Shown here: positions 33,367 through 39,189 of the stretch, piece after piece
Layout: the number at the start of each line of letters is the position of its first letter
How positions within the stretch are numbered: the stretch's first letter is position 1
NCBI GenBank assembly: GCA_017519145.1
Contig: JAFWTA010000015.1
Coordinates: 1-64,000 of the forward strand
Reading direction: 5' to 3'
Length of the DNA stretch: 64,000 nucleotides
Origin: Ruminococcus sp.
Lineage (GTDB): Bacteria; Bacillota; Clostridia; Oscillospirales; Ruminococcaceae
The notes under the pieces: model-generated
What the model was told of the DNA's origin: nothing
The model's input: the letters and a program-made list of their open reading frames with translations, nothing else
Databases searched by the model: none
Position numbers and translations under genes: made by a program

Positions 33367-33513
33367 GTTATTTCCCGCATTCGCACAAAAATATTTAACA
33401 CTTTTTTCAACAATATTTGTGCAATTAGCATAACATTACACTGAATTTTTCCCCTTTTGGAGAAAAAACACAGCTGCGATGGCCGCATAGAGAACCCTCA
33501 ACTTATAACTAAG
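33367..33513. other. Intergenic, nothing identified
   Basis: A/T-rich spacer between the WYL gene stop and the radical SAM-PRTase promoter. There is no clear terminator, although short A/T-rich inverted sequences around 33405-33425 (AATATTT copies) are present. Confidence 0.5.
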
Positions 33514-34506
33514 TCAGGAGTTTTTTTCGTTATTTCCGCAGAGCAGCTCATACTGCCTGCGAACACGCTCTGCTGCCTGCGAACGCAGCTGCGGCGGTCC
33601 CAGTATCTCTATTACAGGCCCGAAGCTGAGAAGCCTTATGAGCAGCTCTGTCTCGTCCTGTGTATCGTACCACAGCTCCACGGTGTACTCCTCTGTTTCA
33701 AGGTCCCGAACCGTGTGCTTCTCATAGGAAGCAAACTCCAGCATGAAGCGCTCAATGCCATTCCTTGCGGGAGTCACCCTTATCACCGCAGGGGAGCTGC
33801 ACTTGCGGCTCGAAAAGTACTCGTCCATGGAAACGGGTGTGCGGAACACCCGTCCCGTGTCGGTTATGCTGCTTATGCGCCCGATGTTGATTATGCCGCT
33901 GCCCCTTACCTTGTCATTGCGCAGCAGATAGCAGTATACACGGAATTTGTCGTTCTTGGGAGAGTATTCCAGCTTCAGCAGCACGAACTTTCCGCTCATG
34001 CGCCTGCCTCGTCCGGAAACGAATTCAACACAGACTATCCGCCTCTTTCTCACAACCTCCAGCGCAGTGCGGAAATTCCTGATATACTCCTCGCTGTAAA
34101 AGTCGTCGCTGTCCTTGAAACGGTCTGTGATGCCGAACTGCTCCCTGCGGTAAAGCGGAGGAATGTCCCCAAGCCTTTTTTCAAGGGCAGCAAGGTTCTC
34201 ATCGTCCATGAACAGCCTTATCCTCGGGTCAGAGAGCTTTGCCTTCAGCCACATCTTCTGGAGCCTTGTCAGCACCTTAACGGGCGCTTTTTTTGTTATG
34301 CGCCTGAGAGTGCCGTCGGGCATACGGCTGAAAAGCCCCCAGCTTTCCTCACCGGGCAGCAGCTTCTGCGGCAGGAACAGCACCGAGTCACGAAAGCCCT
34401 CACGCTGAACCGTTTCGCGGACGTTTTTTTCATCCGTGACCTCATTTTCAAGGAGCTTCGCCGCGATGCGGAAATATGTACCGTATATCTCACTGAATAT
34501 GTTCAT
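33514..34506 (-). CDS. WYL-domain protein, second of a pair
   Basis: A 330-residue WYL-type regulator half. The central and C-terminal parts have the WYL-like Sm-fold pattern (KRRIVCVEFVSGRGRRM, NDKFRVYCYLL, then a WCX-like C-terminal extension ending SQAAERVRRQYELL). A clear winged helix is not visible at the N-terminus, unlike its partner. ATG at 34506 is preferred since GGCGGTGAT sits directly upstream. It overlaps the partner by 17 bases, so they are coupled and may form a heteromer as in PafBC. Divergent from rtcB, it is the likely regulator of the RNA-repair genes. Confidence 0.8.
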   Translation of the reverse strand: MNIFSEIYGTYFRIAAKLLENEVTDEKNVRETVQREGFRDSVLFLPQKLLPGEESWGLFSRMPDGTLRRITKKAPVKVLTRLQKMWLKAKLSDPRIRLFMDDENLAALEKRLGDIPPLYRREQFGITDRFKDSDDFYSEEYIRNFRTALEVVRKRRIVCVEFVSGRGRRMSGKFVLLKLEYSPKNDKFRVYCYLLRNDKVRGSGIINIGRISSITDTGRVFRTPVSMDEYFSSRKCSSPAVIRVTPARNGIERFMLEFASYEKHTVRDLETEEYTVELWYDTQDETELLIRLLSFGPVIEILGPPQLRSQAAERVRRQYELLCGNNEKNS

Positions 34507-35764
34507 CTTCATCACCGCCGTACATTCTGTTCATTTTTGCGATATCGCTGTAAAACCGCTGGCGGACGCTGTCTGCGCCGCCTTCGATGCTGACTATCCT
34601 GCCGATAAAGGTCTTTGCCCAGTGCATGAGCTCGTTGGGGTCGAACACATCGGCTGTCAGGGTATACAGATCCTCACCCGTTTTTTCAAGGGTGCAGCAG
34701 CGCTTTTCACGCTCAAGGCGCTCGATTATATAGGGCTCCCGCTTTTCGTCTGCAAAAAAAGTTATTTTCATGGGAGCAACAGCGCCCGTATCACGCCTCA
34801 TACCGAAAGAAACGCCGAAAACACGAGGCTTGCTGCGGTCGTACATCTCCTTTATCTCGTCGTACTCCCCGCAAATATCTCCTGCTTTCACGTTTTTCAT
34901 GTAGTCCAGCCTGAAGGCGGAAAATCGTTTCAGTGCAGGTATATATGCCGCAAGATAGCGCCTTCCCGTCTGCACGGACACAAGTATCTGCATTGGCACG
35001 GTCTGGTTTTGCCTGCCCGGCTCATCGGGAGTCTTTTTGCGCCTGCCCGAAAAAGTACAGAAGGAGATATACCGCTTCCCGTTCAGGGCTTCAAGTATTT
35101 CAGGCACCAGTATGTCCTCAAGAGTGTGTATCATATAGTTGTGCTTTATGAAGAAAAGCTCGTTTTTCAGCCCCAGCATTTTCATTATGCTGTTGCCGAT
35201 GATGCCGAAGTGCGGTGTCTCGGAGAAAAATCCCAGAGCATCTGCAAGTCCTGCGATATCCCTTACATAGTCGTCAGCCCTGTCCGCCGACAGTGAGTAG
35301 TAAAGAGTCTTGCCCTGCTTCTCCGCGATCACCATCCCCTCATCGGTGTACTCCCTCAGCTTGTTGCGGACGGTCTGCTCGTCGAAAAGCTGACCGTAAT
35401 CGGCATTGAGTATGTCGGTTATCTCCCTGAGAGTGCGGCTGCCGCCGTCCTCAAGAATGTCCATGATAAGGAAGTGCAGCCGTATGTCATTATCCGTGAA
35501 GCTCTTTGAGTAATAGGCGTTATACAGCGGATTTTCGGGGATGTGTCCGCTGTCCACGGAAATTGAGACACTTCTGCCGCGGACGGAGTCATCATAGCGC
35601 ATAGAGTCCCCCATCCAGCTCTCCACGCGGCGCTTTTCGTCGCCGTAGGTGCGGACGCTCTTGCGGTCAAAGTCGCTTCTTACCTTGCAGCCGTATATGA
35701 AAAAGTCCCGAACATAATCACGGGTCTTGTCGAAATTCTTGATAAGCTCTGAAAATCCTGCCAT
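34490..35764 (-). CDS. WYL-domain transcriptional regulator, first of a pair
   Basis: A 424-residue regulator. A winged helix lies at about 90-155 (HFLIMDILEDGGSRTLREI, then EQTVRNKLREYTDEGMV). A WYL domain follows at about 225-310 (NGKRYISFCTFSGRRKK, GRRYLAAYIPALKRFSAFRLDYM), then a WCX-like C-terminal domain. WYL domains are known to sense nucleic-acid or nucleotide ligands. Its promoter (35790-35818) faces away from rtcB across a gap of about 135 bases. In many Proteobacteria the equivalent rtcB-rsr operon is controlled by the CARF-domain activator RtcR; here a WYL pair takes that place. Ligand unknown. Confidence 0.85.
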   Translation of the reverse strand: MAGFSELIKNFDKTRDYVRDFFIYGCKVRSDFDRKSVRTYGDEKRRVESWMGDSMRYDDSVRGRSVSISVDSGHIPENPLYNAYYSKSFTDNDIRLHFLIMDILEDGGSRTLREITDILNADYGQLFDEQTVRNKLREYTDEGMVIAEKQGKTLYYSLSADRADDYVRDIAGLADALGFFSETPHFGIIGNSIMKMLGLKNELFFIKHNYMIHTLEDILVPEILEALNGKRYISFCTFSGRRKKTPDEPGRQNQTVPMQILVSVQTGRRYLAAYIPALKRFSAFRLDYMKNVKAGDICGEYDEIKEMYDRSKPRVFGVSFGMRRDTGAVAPMKITFFADEKREPYIIERLEREKRCCTLEKTGEDLYTLTADVFDPNELMHWAKTFIGRIVSIEGGADSVRQRFYSDIAKMNRMYGGDEDEHIQ

Positions 35765-35789
35765 ATTTTCCCACTCCTTTCTTATCTAT

Positions 35790-35818
35790 ATATTAACAGA
35801 AAAAACTCCCCTTTGCAA
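35790..35818 (-). promoter_or_regulatory. Promoter of the WYL regulator pair
   Basis: Minus strand TTGCAA (35813-35818), 17 bases, TAATAT (35790-35795). Confidence 0.7.
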
Positions 35819-35869
35819 TACGGAAAGGAGTGTGTGCAGAAAATTTTATATGATTATTTCCGTTTCCTG

Positions 35870-35878
35870 TGGTATACT
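35870..35878 (+). promoter_or_regulatory. Extended -10 element of the rtcB promoter
   Basis: TGG-TATACT (TATACT at 35873-35878) is an extended -10. The -35 position (35850-35855, ATGATT) is far from consensus, as expected for a promoter needing an activator. The WYL pair encoded divergently is the obvious candidate. Confidence 0.55.
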
Positions 35879-35900
35879 GGAGTCAAGCTAAAGGAAAGAA

Positions 35901-37145
35901 GTGAAGAAAATGTTCGTACATTACATGAAGAATGAAAAAATGCTCCCCATAAAGATATGGCAGTCTGATGCAGAGGCTGTGGGAGAGAAGTGTCTCGCCC
36001 AGGCGGAGCACCTTGCGAAGCTCCCTTTCGCACATAAGTGGATAGCACTTATGCCCGACACCCATGCAGGAAAGGGTATGCCCATAGGCGGCGTCATCGC
36101 CTGCGAGAATGTGGTAATTCCCAATGCGGTAGGAGTTGATATCGGCTGCGGAATGGCATATGTCCAGACCGATATCCCCGTATCCCTGCTCCGTGAGACT
36201 ATAACGGGCAGCGGTAACCTCGTGCAGACCATCTGCGGCGATATCCTCAGAAATATCCCCACAGGCTTTGCACACTACAAGACAGCTCAGCACTCGGAGG
36301 TGCTGGACCGCGCCAAGGCTGAAATGGGACGCTATGAAGCCGATAAGGAGCTCATTCCCCAGATAGAGGAGGGCTACTTTCAGGCAGGCACCCTCGGCGG
36401 CGGCAACCACTTCATCGAGATCCAGCAGGACGATGAAGGAATGTGCGGCATAATGCTCCACTCGGGAAGCCGTCACTTCGGAAATATCGTGGGGCAGTAC
36501 TTCAATAAGATAGCTCATGAGCTCAACGACAGATGGTTCTCGCAGGTGCCGTCGGAATGGAACCTGCCCTTCCTCCCTGCCGATACCGACGAGGGAAAGC
36601 GCTATCTGGCATGGATGCAGCTGTGCATGGACTTCGCCTATGAGAACCGCGCAATAATGCTCTCAAAGGTAAAGGATATTTTCGCAAAGCACATCATCAA
36701 GCACACAGGCATCGTTCCCGAATTCTCGGGGGAGATAAACTGCCACCACAACTATGCCGCTCTGGAGAACCACTTCGGCAGAAATGTGTGGGTACACAGA
36801 AAGGGTGCTATACGCGCCCGTGAGGGAGAAATGGGCATAATCCCCGGAGCTATGGGCTCATACAGCTATATAGTCCGCGGAAAGGGCAACCCCGACAGCT
36901 TCATGTCCTCGTCCCACGGCGCAGGCAGAGCTTACTCCCGTACAGCGGCAATGGACGCATTCTCCGTAGAGTCCGTAATGGTGGACTTAAAGGAGCAGAA
37001 TGTGGTACTCGCAAAGAACAACAAGTCCGATGTGGCTGAGGAGTCACGATTCGCATACAAGGACATCGGAGATGTCATGGCTAACCAGACCGACCTTACC
37101 GAGGCAGTCAAGAGACTGTTCACGGCAGGCGTCATCAAGGGCTGA
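35901..37145 (+). CDS. rtcB: RNA ligase RtcB
   Basis: A 414-residue RtcB, the GTP- and Mn-dependent ligase that joins 2',3'-cyclic phosphate or 3'-phosphate ends to 5'-OH ends. Metal and active-site motifs are complete: DTHAGKGMPIGG, VGVDIGCGMAYV, GTLGGGNHFIEIQ, LHSGSRHFG, INCHHNYA, VHRKGAIRA, and SSSHGAGRAYSR with the guanylylated-His region. GTG at 35901 is 5 bases after AAGGA; an ATG at 35910 is the alternative. It precedes the small-RNA cluster and the Ro60 gene. No archease gene is next to it. Confidence 0.97.
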   Translation: MKKMFVHYMKNEKMLPIKIWQSDAEAVGEKCLAQAEHLAKLPFAHKWIALMPDTHAGKGMPIGGVIACENVVIPNAVGVDIGCGMAYVQTDIPVSLLRETITGSGNLVQTICGDILRNIPTGFAHYKTAQHSEVLDRAKAEMGRYEADKELIPQIEEGYFQAGTLGGGNHFIEIQQDDEGMCGIMLHSGSRHFGNIVGQYFNKIAHELNDRWFSQVPSEWNLPFLPADTDEGKRYLAWMQLCMDFAYENRAIMLSKVKDIFAKHIIKHTGIVPEFSGEINCHHNYAALENHFGRNVWVHRKGAIRAREGEMGIIPGAMGSYSYIVRGKGNPDSFMSSSHGAGRAYSRTAAMDAFSVESVMVDLKEQNVVLAKNNKSDVAEESRFAYKDIGDVMANQTDLTEAVKRLFTAGVIKG

Positions 37146-37150
37146 TAAAA

Positions 37151-37175
37151 GCGGCGGGAGCTTGCCTCCTGCCGC
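37151..37175 (+). other. Hairpin after rtcB
   Basis: GCGGCGGGAG (37151-37160) pairs with CTCCTGCCGC (37166-37175). It is followed by A-rich rather than T-rich sequence, so it is probably not an intrinsic terminator. The downstream RNAs may be read through from rtcB and processed. Confidence 0.5.
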
Positions 37176-37193
37176 AGTTAAAAAAGATATATA

Positions 37194-37245
37194 AAGGCAC
37201 TTACAGCAATAGTTTTTTATCATGAAAAGATAAACGAAGTGCCTT
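37194..37245 (+). ncRNA. Candidate Y-RNA-like module 1
   Basis: Closing stem AAGGCACTT (37194-37202) and AAGTGCCTT (37237-37245), 9 perfect pairs. ACAGCAAT (37203-37210) follows the 5' strand immediately. An inner hairpin TTTATC/GATAAA caps it. It lies between rtcB and the Ro60 gene, where bacterial Y RNAs are typically encoded. Strand is inferred from the flanking genes. Confidence 0.55.
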
Positions 37246-37249
37246 GCAG

Positions 37250-37301
37250 AGACGCATACAGCAGTTTTTATTTTCATCTGTCAATGAAAAAGAATGCGTC
37301 T
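37250..37301 (+). ncRNA. Candidate Y-RNA-like module 2
   Basis: Closing stem AGACGCAT (37250-37257) and ATGCGTCT (37294-37301). ACAGCAGT (37258-37265) follows the 5' strand directly. The inner hairpin is TTTTCAT (37271-37277) with ATGAAAA (37284-37290). Same size (52 bases) and plan as module 1, with a different stem sequence, so the structure rather than the stem sequence is shared. Confidence 0.55.
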
Positions 37302-37310
37302 TGTTTTCAG

Positions 37311-37399
37311 CCGTCCACGGCTCTCACAGCAATCGTTTAAGGGCCGCAGAGAGCTTTCCCTCGGGTCAAAGCGCTGCGTAAAAAGACGAGCCGTGACGG
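37311..37399 (+). ncRNA. Candidate Y-RNA-like module 3, bulged-C stem
   Basis: Closing stem CCGTC-c-ACGGCTC (37311-37323) with GAGCCGT-GACGG (37388-37399), 12 pairs with one bulged C. ACAGCAAT (37326-37333) follows. Inside are CGCAG (37345-37349)/CTGCG (37374-37378) and GCTTT/AAAGC. The bulged C between GUC and a purine-started helix, opposite GAC, resembles the conserved Ro-binding helix of animal Y RNAs (GGUCCGA with UUGACC). Confidence 0.55.
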
Positions 37400-37423
37400 G
37401 CGGCGAATGATCTATTTTACACT

Positions 37424-37505
37424 AAGTCAGCAACAGCATAAAAAATCGGCAAATTGCAGGTTCAAATCCTGCCCTGCGGAAACGTATGGTACAAAATGCT
37501 GACTT
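37424..37505 (+). ncRNA. Candidate Y-RNA-like module 4 with tRNA T-arm mimic
   Basis: Closing stem AAGTCAGCA (37424-37432) and TGCTGACTT (37497-37505). ACAGCATA (37433-37440) follows. The inner hairpin GCAGG-TTCAAAT-CCTGC (37456-37472) is a textbook tRNA T-arm: 5-bp stem and 7-base TTCAAAT loop. CTGCGG after it (37474-37479) could pair with CCGCAG at 37344-37349, like an acceptor stem. tRNA-like modules are a known feature of bacterial YrlA RNAs. It is not a complete tRNA. Confidence 0.6.
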
Positions 37506-37515
37506 GAAAACTACC

Positions 37516-37614
37516 GTTACATTTCGCTCACCGCAAGCGAAAGCAGACTTTGATCTTTACAAGAAGTGAGCGAGCTTGCGGGCGTCAACGCGGAAGCCCG
37601 CGGGGGCTCCCCGC
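37516..37614 (+). promoter_or_regulatory. Structured leader of the Ro60 gene
   Basis: Hairpins lie before the TROVE start. TTTCGCT pairs with AGCGAAA (about 37522-37542), GCGGGC with GCCCGC (about 37578-37601), and GCGGGG with CCCCGC (37600-37614). CCGCAAGC (about 37531) can alternatively pair with GCTTGCGG (about 37574), so two mutually exclusive folds are possible. Confidence 0.4.
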
Positions 37615-37630
37615 TGAAAGGAGAATAACT

Positions 37631-39103
37631 ATGCTGAATTTTCTGAAGAAGGAAGCAAATAGCACATACACAGAGAACGGCGCTATGGCTTACCGTTCAA
37701 CAGAGTCCTTCTGTCTGGATATGTTCTTCAAGGCAGGCGCCATGAGAAACGCCTCCGCCGAGGAGATAGAGGCAGTGGTGGACCGCGCTTATGCAGAGGA
37801 CCCCGACAAGACTATGAAGATAGTTTTCTTCGCCCGTGACGCAAGAGGCGGTCTGGGCGAGAGGAGATTCTTCCGCGCAGCTATCTCCGCACTGGTAAAG
37901 ACAGCTCCCGAGGCTGTCAGAAGAAATATACGGCTGTTCTCGGAGTACGGCAGATTTGACGACCTGTGCGTACTGCTGGGAACTCCTCTGGAGAGAGATG
38001 CCGCTGAGGTCATAAGAACTCAGCTCAACGCAGATATAGCTGCCATGAACAGAAACAGACAGGCTTCTCTGCTGGCTAAGTGGCTGCCCTCGGTGAACAC
38101 CTCATCAAAGGAGACAAGGAACAAGGGCAGACGCATGGCTGCACTGCTGGGTATGTCAGAGGCGGAATACAGAAAGACTCTGTCCGCTCTGAGAAGATAC
38201 ACCGACATCATCGAGAACCGTCTGCGCGAGAGAGACTACACCTTCGACTATGAGGTACAGCCCTCATGCGCCATGTTCAAGTACAGAGGTGCGTTCATAC
38301 GCAACGACAATGAGCGCTACATCAGCTATCTGAACGAGGTGCACAGCGGCGAGACAAAGCTCAATGCTGGCAGACTGTACCCCTATGACATCATAAGAGC
38401 TGCACTCGCGGGAAATATCTCCGATACAGAGCGTATGTCACTGGATGCCGCATGGAAGTGCCTGCCCGACCTGACAGCTTCAAGGCGCGAGAACGCCATA
38501 GCAGTAGTGGACGGCTCGGGCTCCATGACCTGCACCTGCGGAGGTATACGTCCCATAGATGCGGCACTGTCGCTGGGAATATACTTCGCGGAGCACAACA
38601 CAGGTGCATTCGCTAACCACTTCATAACCTTCTCCGAGAGCCCCCGTCTGGTGGAGATAAAGGGCGAGGACATCGTCGAAAAGGCGCAGTACTGCCGTAC
38701 TTTCAACGAGATAGCAAATACTGATCTGGAGGCAGTTTTCAAGCTGATACTGAAGACGGCAATAAACAACCGTGTTCGTCAGTCAGAGCTGCCCAGGAAG
38801 ATATACATAATCTCGGATATGCAGTTCGACTGCTGCGTAACGGGAGGCAATAACGAGGTACTGTTCCGCGCCGTAAGAAAGCTGTACAGCAATTACGGCT
38901 ACAAGCTGCCCGATGTGGTATTCTGGAACGTGAACAGCCGCTCCGACGCAATGCCCGTTACCCGCTCCGAGACAGGAGCAGCACTGGTATCGGGATATAC
39001 TCCCTCGGTGTTCGATATGGTCATGGGCGGAGATATCTCCCCTGAGGCTATAATGAACAAGGTGCTCTCATCAAAGAGATATGCAGCTGTAAGAGCTGCA
39101 TGA
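37631..39103 (+). CDS. rsr: TROVE-domain protein, bacterial Ro60 (Rsr)
   Basis: A 490-residue Ro60 orthologue, a ring-shaped RNA-binding protein. The N-terminal HEAT-repeat TROVE domain covers about 1-275 (FFARDARGGLGERRFFRAAI, FGRFDDLCVLLG-like segment, RRYTDIIENRLRERDY). The C-terminal von Willebrand A domain begins with the MIDAS motif VVDGSGSMT (Asp294) and continues FITFSESPRLVEI and IYIISDMQFD. Ro60 binds misfolded RNAs in its central cavity and Y RNAs on its outer surface; in bacteria it works with the exonuclease PNPase. ATG 37631 follows AAAGGAG. It lies downstream of the candidate Y RNAs and ends before a strong terminator. Confidence 0.95.
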   Translation: MLNFLKKEANSTYTENGAMAYRSTESFCLDMFFKAGAMRNASAEEIEAVVDRAYAEDPDKTMKIVFFARDARGGLGERRFFRAAISALVKTAPEAVRRNIRLFSEYGRFDDLCVLLGTPLERDAAEVIRTQLNADIAAMNRNRQASLLAKWLPSVNTSSKETRNKGRRMAALLGMSEAEYRKTLSALRRYTDIIENRLRERDYTFDYEVQPSCAMFKYRGAFIRNDNERYISYLNEVHSGETKLNAGRLYPYDIIRAALAGNISDTERMSLDAAWKCLPDLTASRRENAIAVVDGSGSMTCTCGGIRPIDAALSLGIYFAEHNTGAFANHFITFSESPRLVEIKGEDIVEKAQYCRTFNEIANTDLEAVFKLILKTAINNRVRQSELPRKIYIISDMQFDCCVTGGNNEVLFRAVRKLYSNYGYKLPDVVFWNVNSRSDAMPVTRSETGAALVSGYTPSVFDMVMGGDISPEAIMNKVLSSKRYAAVRAA

Positions 39104-39120
39104 GCAGACACATAAAACAA

Positions 39121-39157
39121 GCCCCGAAGCGTCAGCACAGACAGCTTCGGGGCTTTA
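39121..39157. terminator. Bidirectional terminator after rsr
   Basis: GCCCCGAAGC (39121-39130) pairs with GCTTCGGGGC (39144-39153), then TTTATT. It lies between convergent genes. Confidence 0.85.
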
Positions 39158-39189
39158 TTCTTATTCAGTTATTGTTTGCTGTGATGGGC

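Noticed and set aside
37344-37479. A tRNA gene, because of the T-arm and a possible acceptor stem
   Set aside because: The two acceptor strands are over 120 bases apart. There is no anticodon arm of normal geometry, the 3' end lacks CCA or a normal discriminator context, and the acceptor strand also pairs inside module 3. It fits a tRNA mimic better than a tRNA.
37600-37614. GCGGGGGCTCCCCGC, identical to 7374-7388, as a mobile element
   Set aside because: Only 15 bases are shared and flanking sequence differs. A short self-complementary GC run can recur by chance or as a common hairpin.
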